The notes: generated by a model not told the origin, from the letters alone. Shown: positions 54,996 to 64,000, counted from the first letter of the stretch. The stretch: 64,000 nucleotides of DNA from Pelagibacterium halotolerans B2 (GCF_000230555.1 NC_016078.1:2666001-2730000), one strand, 5' to 3'. A program made the numbers and translations.

Positions 54996-55892
54996 GTGGT
55001 CCAGAGAGTCCGTACAGCAGTCTTTCCCGTCGCCGGCCTTGGAACAAGGTTTCTTCCCGCCACCAAGGCCATGCCAAAGGAGATGCTGACGGTCGTCGAC
55101 AAGCCCGTCATCCAATACGCGGTCGACGAAGCCCGCGAGGCGGGCATCGAGCATTTCGTTTTCGTCACCGGCCGCAACAAGGGCGTCATCGAGGACCATT
55201 TCGACCGTCAGTTCGAACTCGAAGCCACACTGGAAGCCCGCGGCAAGACCGCGGCCCTCGAACAGCTTCGCCGCGATCTCCCCAGGGCCGGCCAATCGAG
55301 CTTCACCCGCCAGCAGGAGCCGCTGGGCTTGGGCCACGCCGTCTGGTGCGCCCGCGACATCGTCGGGCGCGAACCCTTCGCGCTGCTCCTGCCCGACATG
55401 ATCTTCAAATCCTCTCCCGGCGTCCTCAAGCAGATGATGGACACCTACGAGGAATCGGGCGGCAACATCATCGCCGTCGAGGAATGCGCGCCTGAAGACG
55501 TCTCCTCATATGGCGTGATCGCCCGCGGCGAAGGCCCCGACAAGGGCTTCGCCATCACCGGCATGGTCGAAAAGCCCAAACCCGAGGACGCACCCTCCAA
55601 CCTCATCATTTCGGGCCGCTACATCCTGCAGCCGGAAATCTTCTCGCTCCTGGGCGAACAGACAGTGGGCGCCGGCGGTGAAATCCAGATCACCGACGCC
55701 ATGCGCTATCTCATGGACCGCCAGCCCTTCATCGGCGTCAAATACGATGGACAGGTCTTCGATTGCGGCTCCAAGATCGGTTTTCTGACCGCCAACGTCG
55801 CTTTCGCGCTCGATCGGCCCGATATTGCCGATGCATTTCTGAGCGAACTCAAGACCCTGACCGGCGATACCCCGATCAATATTGAAGACTGA
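54996..55892 (+). CDS. galU: UTP-glucose-1-phosphate uridylyltransferase
   Basis: This 298-residue nucleotidyltransferase makes UDP-glucose from UTP and glucose-1-phosphate. The N-terminal nucleotide-binding [20 protein letters not shown] with the [19 protein letters not shown] that follows, the LLLPDMIF metal site and the [13 protein letters not shown] block all match GalU. The start is GTG at 54996 with GGGAG 6 nt upstream. The 3' end overlaps the convergent outer-membrane protein gene by 17 nt. Length is normal for the family. Confidence 0.95.
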   Translation: MVQRVRTAVFPVAGLGTRFLPATKAMPKEMLTVVDKPVIQYAVDEAREAGIEHFVFVTGRNKGVIEDHFDRQFELEATLEARGKTAALEQLRRDLPRAGQSSFTRQQEPLGLGHAVWCARDIVGREPFALLLPDMIFKSSPGVLKQMMDTYEESGGNIIAVEECAPEDVSSYGVIARGEGPDKGFAITGMVEKPKPEDAPSNLIISGRYILQPEIFSLLGEQTVGAGGEIQITDAMRYLMDRQPFIGVKYDGQVFDCGSKIGFLTANVAFALDRPDIADAFLSELKTLTGDTPINIED

Positions 55893-57297
55893 CGCCGCCG
55901 CTGATCCGATGCTCGTCGCGGCTGGCACCCGCCGCGGCGGGGTCCTCGCGCAACCCATAATCATAGTCGAGCGTCGCCGTGGTGTGCTGGCCGAGCGCAA
56001 CATCGGCCCCCAGCCCCGCCGAATAGCTCCGGCTGGTCGCCGAACCGTCCTCGGGCACCTCCCACTGCGCGCCCACCGATGCCCGCAGGCCGAGCCAGGA
56101 ATTGGCCCTGTGCCGGGCCTCAAGGCCAATATCGTAGGTTGCGCTCGCCCCTGAGCCACCCGATCCGGGCGTCAGTTCGGTCTCAAGGCGCGCCGTGAAC
56201 GCGGTGGCCGTTGTTGGGCTGTAGTCCAGCGAGACGCCATAGAGCCAGGTCTGCGCTTCAGGGATGGCGGCGGCATCAAACATCCGCCACCCCGATCCGA
56301 CCGACGCCTCCAGTGTCACGACATCGGACCAGTTGGCCGTGATCCCGCCCCGCAGTTCGAAATCATCGCCCGAGCGGCTGGCCCCGAGATCGGGATCGAT
56401 GCCGTCAAATTCAGTTCGCCCCGCGCCTCCCTGCCCGAATACGCCAACAACCGGCGTCAGGTCGTACCCGACCCTGAGCGCCCCGCCATAACGCGTCGCG
56501 CCTTCATGGCTGTTGTCGATCACCGTGTCATCGGCCCGCGTCGCTTCACCGACCCAGTCGCGTGCGAGTTCCCCTGTGCCCGTCACGCTGAAATTGCCGA
56601 ACCGGTGCGTATAGCCGACCCCCGCCGCCCCCGAAACCGAAACCGGCGCACTGGCCAGGTCCGCCTCGTCGGTGCTCAATCCGTCCGGGGCGTCCTGGGA
56701 GAGCGCAAGATCTCCATTGAACGCCAGGCCCGCCGACGGTGAGAGACGATGGACGATGTCGGTCGACACATTGGCCGCCCCAACCCGCACATCATCCGAT
56801 TGCGGCGCAACCAGCGTCGCCGAGGCGTCCAGCGTCACATCGGTCACCCCACCGGAGCGCGAATAGGAAACAGATGGAATGGCCAGCATCTCGAAGTGCT
56901 CGGCCGAGCCGCTGCGCACATAGGCGCCCCGCAGCGCAACCCCGTAGCCAAGCTCGCCCCAATCGGCCGTATCCGTGGAAAGGGGGGCGGCCATGGCCGC
57001 TGGCAAAGGCTCGACGGCATATGCCGGCCGGGCAGGTGCCGGCGGAGTGACGGCCACAGCAGGCGATGGCGCAGCGAGCGGCAGCGGCTGGGTTGGCGGG
57101 CTCACCGGCACACTCGCATCGGTAGCCGGAAACTGGCACAGCGTCCCCGGTCGGCACCCCACGCCCAGCGATCCGCGCAAAAGATCGGGATTGTCCGTCC
57201 CCGATCCGTCTCCCTGCGCAAGCGCCATCGCGGCGCCGGCCAGGGCGCCGGCTCCCCCAAGGGCCAGCACGAGAATTATTCGGGCGTTGAAATCCAA
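55876..57297 (-). CDS. Outer-membrane beta-barrel protein
   Basis: This 473-residue protein has a signal peptide ([21 protein letters not shown] before QGDGSG), a proline-rich N-terminal linker to about residue 105, and then alternating strands to the last residue, an aromatic Tyr (GGVSLQY), the usual outer-membrane assembly signal. Strand patterns such as [20 protein letters not shown] and [13 protein letters not shown] are typical of a 12- to 16-strand barrel of the putative beta-barrel porin-2 type. The role is probably in surface polysaccharide passage or general structure; the neighbours galU and galE hint at the former. No cysteine lipobox is seen. Confidence 0.8.
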   Translation of the reverse strand: MDFNARIILVLALGGAGALAGAAMALAQGDGSGTDNPDLLRGSLGVGCRPGTLCQFPATDASVPVSPPTQPLPLAAPSPAVAVTPPAPARPAYAVEPLPAAMAAPLSTDTADWGELGYGVALRGAYVRSGSAEHFEMLAIPSVSYSRSGGVTDVTLDASATLVAPQSDDVRVGAANVSTDIVHRLSPSAGLAFNGDLALSQDAPDGLSTDEADLASAPVSVSGAAGVGYTHRFGNFSVTGTGELARDWVGEATRADDTVIDNSHEGATRYGGALRVGYDLTPVVGVFGQGGAGRTEFDGIDPDLGASRSGDDFELRGGITANWSDVVTLEASVGSGWRMFDAAAIPEAQTWLYGVSLDYSPTTATAFTARLETELTPGSGGSGASATYDIGLEARHRANSWLGLRASVGAQWEVPEDGSATSRSYSAGLGADVALGQHTTATLDYDYGLREDPAAAGASRDEHRISGGVSLQY

Positions 57298-57390
57298 GAG
57301 CGCGAATCCGGAAAGTGTAACCGGAGGCTTTCAACTTATGGTTAATAAACCCTTACGCTGGCTACGAAATCACGGGGGATCGCGGCAATT

Positions 57391-57494
57391 GGAGCGCGTC
57401 CAGCAAAAGTGGAAACGGTTTTGCGGTTCGGACACGCGATAAAACAAAGGCTTAGAGCCAAGGATTTGATTCAATCAAATCCTGAACGGCTCTA
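57391..57494. repeat. RIME-type repeat, copy 1
   Basis: This 104-bp element matches the one at 60175-60278 at 102 of 104 positions, in the same orientation. It has two palindromes: an outer GCGTGTCC-like/GGACACGC pair around AAACGGTTTTGCGG, and GGATTTGATT-C-AATCAAATCC nested in TAGAGCC/GGCTCTA. Two large palindromes in about 106 bp is the known layout of the rhizobial RIME intergenic element. Its last three bases supply the TAG stop (minus strand) of the nfeD gene. Confidence 0.85.
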
Positions 57495-57953
57495 GCCGAC
57501 GGCCTCGACCTCCAGAAGCCCGCCGCGCGCGCCGGTGATCCGCACATGCGACCCCGCTGGAAGGTCGGGTCCCGAAACGCGCCAGAGCGTATCATCGATC
57601 CGCACCCGCCCCACACCGTCGCTGATCGCCTCGACAAGCGCGGTCTCCCGGCCCAGCAACCGTGCCGTGCGCGCGTTGATAAGCGGGTCTTCACTCGGCG
57701 GGGCATCGCCGTGCCGCCGCCGCGAATAGGCCAGCCAGCCGCTCACCAGTGCCACCGAAAGGATGCCGAACAGCCCCCACTGCAATGGCCACCCGATGCC
57801 CGTCTGAAACACCGTCAGCCCGGTCAGCAGCGCCGCGCCGCCGAGCCAGACCATGAAGACACCCGGAACCAAAAGTTCGGCGCCCAGCAGCACGAGCCCG
57901 AAAATCAGCCACGCCCAGCCTGCGTTCTCGCCAATCAGCGCGATGATGTCCAT
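57492..57953 (-). CDS. NfeD-family membrane protein
   Basis: This 153-residue protein is of the short NfeD type: two or three membrane helices at about residues 12-30, 33-50 and 57-72, then a soluble OB-fold domain of about 65 residues (LLGRETALVEAISDGVGRVR, later GSHVRITGARGGLLEVEAVG). NfeD proteins act with stomatin/SPFH proteins in membrane microdomains; here the SPFH gene qmcA is just 4 nt upstream. The TAG stop is contributed by the RIME repeat, and the last residues VEAVG are normal for the family, so nothing seems lost. Confidence 0.9.
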   Translation of the reverse strand: MDIIALIGENAGWAWLIFGLVLLGAELLVPGVFMVWLGGAALLTGLTVFQTGIGWPLQWGLFGILSVALVSGWLAYSRRRHGDAPPSEDPLINARTARLLGRETALVEAISDGVGRVRIDDTLWRVSGPDLPAGSHVRITGARGGLLEVEAVG

Positions 57954-57957
57954 GATC

Positions 57958-58926
57958 CTAGCTTTCGCTGCGTGTCGATGGCGGTCGGCCCGGAACATTG
58001 CGCCGTGGCGCCTCGCCCCCGAAGGCCTCGCGGGCGATTTCGGCGACCCCGCCCAGCGCCCCGATCACATTGGCCGCCTCCAGCGGCAGCATCAGCACTT
58101 TCTGGTTGGGCGCCGAGGCGATCTTTTCGAGCGCCTTGACGTAATTGTTGGCCACGAAATAGTTGATGGCCTGCACGTCGCCCTTGGCAATGGCTTCCGA
58201 GACCATCTCGGTCGCCTTGGCTTCGGCCTCGGCGGCCCTCTCGCGCGCCTCGGCATCGCGGAACGCCGCTTCGCGCCGGCCCTCGGCCTCGAGCACCTGT
58301 GCCTGTTTTTCGCCCTCGGCCTTGAGAATTTGCGCCTGTCTTTGCCCTTCGGCCTCAAGGATCACCGCGCGTCGATCGCGCTCGGCCTTCATCTGCCGTC
58401 CCATGGCATCGACGAGATCGCGCGGAGGCTCGATATCCTTGATCTCGATGCGCGTGATCTTGACGCCCCAGGGCGCAACCGCCGCATCGACGACCCGGAG
58501 CACGCGCGAATTGATTTCGTCGCGATTGGAGAGCAGTTCGTCCAGATCGAGCGAGCCCATGACCGAGCGGATATTGGTCATGGTGAGGTTGAGTACGCCC
58601 TGTTCGAGATTGGAGATCTCATAGGCCGCCTGCGCCGCGTCGAGGATCTGATAGAAGGTCACCCCGTCCGCCGTGATCGAGGCGTTGTCCTTGGTGATGA
58701 CTTCCTGGTGCGGCACGTCGAGCACCTGCTCCATCATGTTGAGCTTGCGCCCGATGCCATCGATAAAAGGGACGATGATGTTGAGCCCCGGCTTGAGGGT
58801 GCGCGTATAGCGCCCGAACCGCTCAACCGTGTAATTGTGCCCCTGTGGTACAGTCTTGACCCCGGCGAACAACACCATGACGGCCAGAATGCCGACAACG
58901 ATCAGGACTATCGAAAATCCGTCCAT
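57958..58926 (-). CDS. qmcA: SPFH/stomatin-family protein QmcA
   Basis: This 322-residue protein has one N-terminal membrane helix (FSIVLIVVGILAVMVLF), the SPFH domain (VPQGHNYTVERFGRYTRTLK onwards to about residue 175) and an Ala/Glu-rich coiled coil at about 180-240 (AEGQRQAQILKAEGEKQAQV). This is the classic stomatin/QmcA layout. Such proteins form ring-like oligomers that organise membrane proteases and other complexes. With NfeD, 4 nt downstream, it makes a conserved two-gene unit. Start and length are normal. Confidence 0.92.
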   Translation of the reverse strand: MDGFSIVLIVVGILAVMVLFAGVKTVPQGHNYTVERFGRYTRTLKPGLNIIVPFIDGIGRKLNMMEQVLDVPHQEVITKDNASITADGVTFYQILDAAQAAYEISNLEQGVLNLTMTNIRSVMGSLDLDELLSNRDEINSRVLRVVDAAVAPWGVKITRIEIKDIEPPRDLVDAMGRQMKAERDRRAVILEAEGQRQAQILKAEGEKQAQVLEAEGRREAAFRDAEARERAAEAEAKATEMVSEAIAKGDVQAINYFVANNYVKALEKIASAPNQKVLMLPLEAANVIGALGGVAEIAREAFGGEAPRRNVPGRPPSTRSES

Positions 58927-59017
58927 GTTTAGCCTTCCCTCTTGCCCGACTCATGGCCGGTCCCACGGCAAGGACTTTACGGTCGGGCCCGACCGCTGAC
59001 AATCGTGAGGTTGCCGC

Positions 59018-60040
59018 CTACAGCCAGCCCGACAGTTCGCGGCGCACGACGCTTTCGATCATCGCCATGCCGTCCGGCGTATCGTTGAGGCACGGGATAT
59101 AGGCATAGCGCTCGCCGCCAGCATGCATGAATTCCTCTTCGCCCCCGATGGCGATTTCCTCGAGCGTTTCGATGCAATCGGCGGAAAATGCCGGGGCCAG
59201 GATCGCGACTTTCTTGATCCCCTTGCCCGGAAGCTCTTTGAGCGTCTCGTCGGTATAGGGCCGCAGCCATTCGGTGGGTCCGAACCGGCTCTGGAAGGTC
59301 AGCATGATCTTCTCTTTGGGCCAGCCGAGCTTCTCGCGCACCAGCCGCGTCGTCTTGTGGCACTGGCAGTGATAGGGGTCGCCCTTGTCGAGATAGGTTT
59401 TGGGCATGCCGTGATAGGAGGTGATCACCAGATCGGGCTCGAAATCGAGCTTTTCGACCCCCTCGCGGATCGAATTTGCCAGCGTCTCGACGTAGATATC
59501 GTCTTCGAAATAGGCCGGGACGGTCCGCACCGCGGGCTGCCAGCGGATATTGGCGAGCGCCCGGAATGCCTGGTCGTTGGCTGTGGCCGTCGTCGTCGCC
59601 GAATATTGCGGATAGAGCGGGAACAGCAGGATCTTGTCGCACCCCTGCTCATGGAGCTTTTTGATCGCGCTTTCGGTCGAAGGATTGCCGTAGCGCATGC
59701 CGTATTCGACGGCCACCCCGTCCGCCGCCATGGCCTGCTGCAGTTTCTCTGCCTGTCCGCGCGTAATCACCCGCAGCGGGCTTTCATTGGTCCGCTTGTC
59801 CCAGATCTTGGCGTAATTGGCGCCGGTCTTTTGCGGCCGGAACGACAATATGCCGAAATTGAGAATCGGCCACCACAGCCATTTTGGCGTCTCGATGACA
59901 CGCGGGTCGGAGAGGAATTCCTTGAGATAGCGCCGCACGCTCCAGTAATCGGTTCCGTCGGGCGTACCCAGATTGAGCAGCAAAACCCCGATTTTGCGCG
60001 GTTTGACGGGCGGATGATCGGGTGGCAGATGGGCGTTCAT
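59018..60040 (-). CDS. hemH: Ferrochelatase
   Basis: This 340-residue enzyme inserts iron into protoporphyrin IX as the last step of haem synthesis. Family markers are GVLLLNLGTPDGTDYWSVRR near the N-terminus, the YGMRYGNPS block, LLFPLYPQYSATTTATANDQ, the metal-site histidine and neighbours in VITSYHGMPKTYLDKGDPYH and the FSADCIETLEEI segment near the end. The start at 60040 (MNAHLPPDHPP) has AGGAT upstream; the longer frame to 60190 lacks homology. A RIME repeat lies 135 bp before the start. Confidence 0.95.
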   Translation of the reverse strand: MNAHLPPDHPPVKPRKIGVLLLNLGTPDGTDYWSVRRYLKEFLSDPRVIETPKWLWWPILNFGILSFRPQKTGANYAKIWDKRTNESPLRVITRGQAEKLQQAMAADGVAVEYGMRYGNPSTESAIKKLHEQGCDKILLFPLYPQYSATTTATANDQAFRALANIRWQPAVRTVPAYFEDDIYVETLANSIREGVEKLDFEPDLVITSYHGMPKTYLDKGDPYHCQCHKTTRLVREKLGWPKEKIMLTFQSRFGPTEWLRPYTDETLKELPGKGIKKVAILAPAFSADCIETLEEIAIGGEEEFMHAGGERYAYIPCLNDTPDGMAMIESVVRRELSGWL

Positions 60041-60174
60041 CGGTATCCTGAGGAATGCGGGGTGTGAGGTCTTTGTTTTTGTTGATGCGCACAATAGCGC
60101 CAAAGCCTGCCGGGGCAACACTCTGGCGAAAACATGCGGCCATTTGACCGCTAATACGTCGGCTTTGCGCGCCT

Positions 60175-60278
60175 GGAGCGTGTCCAGCAAAAGTGGAAAC
60201 GGTTTTGCGGTTCGGACACGCGATAAAATAAAGGCTTAGAGCCAAGGATTTGATTCAATCAAATCCTGAACGGCTCTA
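60175..60278. repeat. RIME-type repeat, copy 2
   Basis: It differs from copy 1 (57391-57494) at two positions (a C/T change near each of bases 6 and 53). As in copy 1, the end bearing TAGAGCC abuts a leftward gene: bases 60278-60276 are the TAG stop of the DUF1007-NicO fusion gene. The palindromes are intact. Confidence 0.85.
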
Positions 60279-61874
60279 GATCGCCGCGAAAAACAAGATC
60301 ATCCCGAACGCCATGACCAGCAGCGCCCCAATCATCTCCAGCCACCAGACCACCGATTCGCCGGCCATGCCCCCTCCGGTCAGCCGCAGGGCGCCGCCCT
60401 TGAGATAGACGGCGGCCGATGCAAGGACCGCCACCGTTATCGCCGTTCCCAGCCCCATAAGGAACGTAGCGGCAATACCCGCCGCCAGAACGCCCTGGCT
60501 CAGCGCAAAGACCAGAACCACCAGCGCGCCCGAGCATGGTCGCAACCCCACCGAAAGAACGACCCCCAAAGATTCTTTCCACCCGCCCCGCGCCTGCTGG
60601 GGCGCCACCACATGGTGGTCGCATGCGTGGTCGTCGTGGGCGTGGTCATCATGGGTGTGGTCATGCGAATGGGCATGAGAATGCCCGTGATGGTGTTTGT
60701 GGGGAAACACCAGCTTGCGCGCCGCCAGCCATGCGCCGAGCAGGGCAACCAACCCATAGGATATGATCTCCATCCACCACGCCGCGCGGCTCATGGCCAT
60801 CGATGTCAGTTGCAACACGCTTGCCGCAACCAGAACGAAAGCCACCGCCACCGCCGATTGCATCATGGCCGACAAAAAGCTCAGAACGATGCCGCGCCGC
60901 AACTGGCGCTCGCTGGCCAGCACATAAGACGAGATCACGACCTTTCCGTGCCCCGGCCCGGCAGCGTGGAAGACACCGTAGAGAAAACTCAGTCCTCCCA
61001 GCAGCCAAAAGGCGTTGCCGTCGCTGCGCAGCGCGCCCAGGGCCGACGTCATGGCGCCATAAAAGCTGCGCTGCTGCTGGCTCACCCAGCCGAAAAATCC
61101 GCCCTGCGTGGGCACCAGCGAGGTCTCCGGCGGTGGCGCGGAAAAGGGCGATGCGGGGCGCTGGGCCGTTGCCTCGCCAATCGCGTCGAGCGCCGTCGCC
61201 GGCACGCCCCCCGGGCAGGTCACCGTTACCAGATTGGCCATGGCCCGCGCCGCCTCGCGCAGATCGGCGGGGATTTCGGTCACGTCCGGCCCCAGCATCC
61301 ACAGCCGTTCCTCGAGCTCGGGATCGATGGGCTGCGGTTCCTTGGAAACCACGCTGCACCCCTCCGGCGCCCCTTCCAGCGTCACCGAATTTTCGTTTGG
61401 AAACGTAAAGGCTGCATAATATTCCGGGTCGCCCACCTCGATGTCATAAATGCCGCCGACCGACTGGGGTTCGGCAAAATTCATCGAAAACGTGAGCGTT
61501 ACCTGCCCGTCCTCATAGACCATGGACGGATCGCTGGCGCCGGCTACCGCCGCGTGGCCATCGAGCCCGTCGGGATCGCCGAACGTATAATAGGAGTAAA
61601 AATCGAGCCCCTCGATATTTTCCTCGGCCAGCGGTTGCAGTTCGGTGGGCGTCAGTACCCCGTCTCCATCCGCATCGAGTCCCTGAATGGCCCAGGCCGA
61701 AAAATATTCGTCGAACGTCCAGTGGTGGCGCATGCCCACGATTGCGCCGTCTTCGAACAGCACTTCGCCCGCCGCGTCGATCCAGACATGCGGATGCGCG
61801 GTCGCCGGGCCAACCCATCCAACCAGCGCGGCAAGGCAACCGGCGGCTATCGACTTGAGAAAATTTCGGGCCAT
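60276..61874 (-). CDS. DUF1007-NicO fusion: nickel/cobalt-type metal exporter with periplasmic domain
   Basis: This 532-residue protein joins two families often encoded separately. Residues 1-26 are a signal peptide (ending VGPATA before HPHVWIDA); residues 27-230 are a DUF1007 periplasmic domain that contains an EF-hand-like loop (LDADGDGVLTPTEL). From about residue 285 on it is a six-helix NicO/RcnA-type transporter (FLYGVFHAAGPGHGKVVISS, later LRPCSGALVVLVFAL). A histidine-rich loop (HKHHHGHSHAHSHDHTHDDH) sits between helices. Likely job: export of Ni or Co, or a related metal, possibly zinc. The gene follows the LysR regulator by 4 nt. The stop codon comes from the RIME repeat. Confidence 0.87.
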   Translation of the reverse strand: MARNFLKSIAAGCLAALVGWVGPATAHPHVWIDAAGEVLFEDGAIVGMRHHWTFDEYFSAWAIQGLDADGDGVLTPTELQPLAEENIEGLDFYSYYTFGDPDGLDGHAAVAGASDPSMVYEDGQVTLTFSMNFAEPQSVGGIYDIEVGDPEYYAAFTFPNENSVTLEGAPEGCSVVSKEPQPIDPELEERLWMLGPDVTEIPADLREAARAMANLVTVTCPGGVPATALDAIGEATAQRPASPFSAPPPETSLVPTQGGFFGWVSQQQRSFYGAMTSALGALRSDGNAFWLLGGLSFLYGVFHAAGPGHGKVVISSYVLASERQLRRGIVLSFLSAMMQSAVAVAFVLVAASVLQLTSMAMSRAAWWMEIISYGLVALLGAWLAARKLVFPHKHHHGHSHAHSHDHTHDDHAHDDHACDHHVVAPQQARGGWKESLGVVLSVGLRPCSGALVVLVFALSQGVLAAGIAATFLMGLGTAITVAVLASAAVYLKGGALRLTGGGMAGESVVWWLEMIGALLVMAFGMILFFAAI

Positions 61875-61878
61875 GGGA

Positions 61879-62781
61879 TCAGGAATTGACCGGGTGGGTT
61901 TCGAACCATTCGACGAGAAAGTCGATAAGCGCCCGCACCTTGCCCGACAAATGCCTGCGGTGCGGATAGACCGCCTGCAGGAATGGACGCTGTGGCAGAT
62001 ATTCGGTCAGCACCGGCACCAATTCCCCCTTCTCGATGGCCGAATCGGCCAGGAAACTGGGCAATAGCGCGAAACCGAGGCCCTTTTGTGCCGCAACCAG
62101 CGCCCCGGCGGGAGAATTGACGCGGACCGGCCCATCCACATGAATGGCAATCGTCCGTCCGTCCTCGACGAACTGCCAATTGGCCTGTCCGGTCATGTTT
62201 GTGTCGACGATGCACGGCACACCCTTGAGCGCCTCGGGCGTCTGGGGCACCCCATAGGCCTTGATCACCTCGGGCGTCGCGCACACCGCCACCGAGGTTT
62301 CGGCGATCTTGCGGGCGATCAATGAGGTGTCCGACATCCGCGAAATCCGCAGCGCCACATCGATCCCCTCTTCCACCAGATCGACCATGCGATCTTCGAG
62401 CCGCAGGTCGAGCGTCACGTCGGGATGGGCGCGGGTAAATTCGAACAGCGGCTCGAGCAGCGTCGATTCCCCGAAATTGCGCGGCGCCGAAACGCGCAAT
62501 ATGCCGCGCGGCGCCGCCGTCTGTTCGGTGATCGTGGCGTCCAGATCGTCGAGCTGGGACAGGATTTCGCGCACCTCGCGATAATAGGCCTCGCCCGCTT
62601 CGGTCAGGCTGAGCTTGCGCGTCGTGCGGTTCATCAGCCGCACCCCGAGATAATCCTCGAGGTCGGTCACATATTTGGAAAGCAGCGCCTTGGACCGGCC
62701 GTGAATGCGCGCGGCGGCCGAAAAGCCGCCGGCATCGAACACCTGCACGAACGCCCTTATACGGGCCAGGTCCTGGCTCAT
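61879..62781 (-). CDS. LysR-family transcriptional regulator
   Basis: This 300-residue regulator has an N-terminal winged helix (RIRAFVQVFDAGGFSAAARI, HGRSKALLSKYVTDLEDYLG, MNRTTRKLSLTEAG) and a C-terminal effector domain (PRGILRVSAPRNFGESTLLE, later LVEEGIDVALRIS). It resembles the DsdA/YafC-type subgroup with the RVSAP and DVALR motifs. It overlaps the creatininase-family gene by 4 nt and is followed by the metal exporter after 4 nt, so all three may share one mRNA. Its target is not evident. Confidence 0.92.
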   Translation of the reverse strand: MSQDLARIRAFVQVFDAGGFSAAARIHGRSKALLSKYVTDLEDYLGVRLMNRTTRKLSLTEAGEAYYREVREILSQLDDLDATITEQTAAPRGILRVSAPRNFGESTLLEPLFEFTRAHPDVTLDLRLEDRMVDLVEEGIDVALRISRMSDTSLIARKIAETSVAVCATPEVIKAYGVPQTPEALKGVPCIVDTNMTGQANWQFVEDGRTIAIHVDGPVRVNSPAGALVAAQKGLGFALLPSFLADSAIEKGELVPVLTEYLPQRPFLQAVYPHRRHLSGKVRALIDFLVEWFETHPVNS

Positions 62782-63584
62782 TCACTCTCCTTTTGCGAAT
62801 CCCGGAGCCAAGAAAGGTCGAACCGGGCCACCTCGTCAAGCAGTTGCGCAAAACCTTTAAGGATATGATCGGCCAGCGCCGCGCCCTTTTCGGCGCTTGC
62901 CGCACGAGCATCGCCCACCACGCCAAACCGATTGAGGTCCTTGCTCAACCACCCGAACCGATGCCGCCCGTAAGCTGAAAGATGGGTCATGCCCGCCTCG
63001 ATGGTTTCCAGAGACGACCCGAAATGGGCGGCCCGATCCATTTCCACCTTATGGGGAAAATAATGCAGCATCAGCGCGGTCTCGATCGCCCCGCCATGGA
63101 TGCCGTATTTCCGTTCATGCTCGCTAAACAGCCCCTCGGGCATGCCGAACCGCATCCAGGCGGTGCTCACGGCCAAAAGGCCCAGTTCGGCCCGCGCCTT
63201 GAGGATCACGCTCTCCACGACCGGGGTGTTGCCCCCATGGCTCGAGACGATCACCAGCCGCTTTCCCCCTGCCCTCGCCCATTCCCCGGCAATGGCGAAC
63301 CATTCGGCAATCAGTGCGCCCTCTTCTTTGCTCTGCGTCCCATCGGCCCACAAATGCTCGCGCGATGCGCCTATGCGCTGGATGGGCAGCACGGCTGCGT
63401 CGACGGGGCTGGAGAGGTAGGACCCAAGAGCGCTAAGATGGCCCTCGGCGATGTCGCAATCGGTCGAAACGGGGAGATGGGGGCCGTGCGCCTCGGTTGC
63501 ACCAACCGGCAGAATGGCGATTGTCTCCGCGCTCACACGCCCATCGGCAAACGCGTCATTCTCGTTCACGAAAGTCAGCGGCAC
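62778..63584 (-). CDS. Creatininase/MftE-family amidohydrolase
   Basis: This 268-residue protein belongs to the creatinine amidohydrolase family of metal-dependent hydrolases. The motif ILPVGATEAHGPHLPVSTDC carries two metal ligands, and RLVIVSSHGGNTPVVES and HGGAIETALMLHYFP add the rest. The GTG at 63584 (VPLTFVNEND) is preferred, because GGGGGCGGG lies just upstream; a TTG at 63641 gives a longer but non-conserved N-terminus. It overlaps the LysR gene by 4 nt. Known members act on creatinine, pyrroloquinoline or mycofactocin-type peptides; the substrate here is unknown. Confidence 0.85.
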   Translation of the reverse strand: MPLTFVNENDAFADGRVSAETIAILPVGATEAHGPHLPVSTDCDIAEGHLSALGSYLSSPVDAAVLPIQRIGASREHLWADGTQSKEEGALIAEWFAIAGEWARAGGKRLVIVSSHGGNTPVVESVILKARAELGLLAVSTAWMRFGMPEGLFSEHERKYGIHGGAIETALMLHYFPHKVEMDRAAHFGSSLETIEAGMTHLSAYGRHRFGWLSKDLNRFGVVGDARAASAEKGAALADHILKGFAQLLDEVARFDLSWLRDSQKESE

Positions 63585-63716
63585 TGCCCGCCCCCGGAAA
63601 ATTTCAGTATCGACCCTATAGCGCACCAGGAGCGCGGACAAGCAATGCGGCCCCTGATTAACTTTCCCGCCAAAGGCGATTCGACGCGAGCCCCGGTTTT
63701 GGCTAGATCAATATCC

Positions 63717-64000
63717 ATGAGCAAATCCGCCGCCGGCTCGACCCTTTACCGTCTGATCGAAGCGGGCCATCTGGCCCGGCAGGCCTTGCTCGCCCCGCTC
63801 GCGGCACGCGGGCTCGAGGCTGGCGACGATGCCATCCTGCTCGGCCTTGCCGATCCGGCCGGCACGACAACCGACGCGCTCGTCGCGTTCACCGGCCTGC
63901 CCACCGACCAGCTCGATGCGCGACTGGCCCGCCTCGAAGGCCGCGACCTTCTGTTGCGTCTCGCAGTCGGGCCCGAAATGGAGCCCGGCGCGCGCCTCTC
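63717..64000 (+). CDS. Partial gene: MarR-like winged-helix protein (N-terminal part)
   Basis: The ATG at 63717 opens a frame that runs off the window. The 94 residues seen (MSKSAAGSTLYRLIEAGHLA and on) show a helical N-terminus and then a winged-helix-like unit (GLEAGDDAILLGLADPAGTT, LVAFTGLPTDQLDARLARLE, GRDLLLRLAV) in the manner of MarR regulators. It is divergent from the creatininase-family gene. The C-terminus is outside the window, so the family call is provisional. Confidence 0.65.
   Translation, partial: MSKSAAGSTLYRLIEAGHLARQALLAPLAARGLEAGDDAILLGLADPAGTTTDALVAFTGLPTDQLDARLARLEGRDLLLRLAVGPEMEPGARL

Overview
The window looks like a chromosomal segment of an alphaproteobacterium of the order Hyphomicrobiales (Rhizobiales), perhaps Devosiaceae (Devosia/Pelagibacterium-like). 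The evidence is the GC-rich coding style, a cpdR gene next to an N-formylglutamate amidohydrolase gene, a rhizobial-type GltB/GltD pair, a ROSE-type RNA thermometer before a small heat-shock gene, and two copies of a 104-bp double-palindrome repeat of the RIME type. The genus is inference.

Region 1 (about 1-13.4 kb) is a catabolic island. Two leftward operons each carry a complete TRAP transporter (dctP, dctQ, dctM). One also encodes a GH88-type unsaturated uronyl hydrolase and a MaoC-domain protein. The other encodes a CaiB-type CoA-transferase, an enoyl-CoA hydratase, an iron-dependent alcohol dehydrogenase and a TetR regulator. A CaiC-like acyl-CoA ligase faces the TetR gene. An identical 15-bp imperfect palindrome lies just upstream of the first gene of each operon, which suggests one regulon for import and CoA-dependent breakdown of an acidic compound.

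Region 2 (13.4-39.7 kb) is a defence and mobile-element island. Its left edge holds a decayed tyrosine recombinase, a 22-bp inverted repeat and a 484-residue protein that may be an initiator. The core is a complete single-strand DNA phosphorothioation defence locus of the SspABCD-SspFGH type: sspA faces left, and sspB-C-D-F-G-H read right from a shared 96-bp promoter region containing an 8-bp-arm dyad. No sspE is seen. To its right is a block of about 7.5 kb of small, mostly unrecognised genes, all leftward, with an XRE repressor, a HARP-like repeat protein, a Lon-type AAA+ ATPase without protease, a metallophosphoesterase and two palindromes sharing the half-site TAGCCA. The island ends at a tRNA-Val(CAC) gene. 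Next to that gene lies the 5' half of a second tRNA-Val(CAC), cut at the end of the anticodon stem, which points to integration at a tRNA.

Region 3 (39.7-64 kb) is ordinary core genome: tRNA-Val(GAC), cpdR, N-formylglutamate amidohydrolase, a histidinol-phosphatase-like gene, a lipase-like hydrolase, hsp20 with its ROSE element, gltBD, SGNH hydrolase, lytic transglycosylase, galE, galU, an outer-membrane barrel, nfeD/qmcA, ferrochelatase, a DUF1007-NicO metal-export fusion, a LysR regulator and a creatininase-family protein. The main surprise here is that gltB is broken near position 49032 by what reads as a small internal deletion with a frameshift. Only the first part of a MarR-like gene is present at the right edge.
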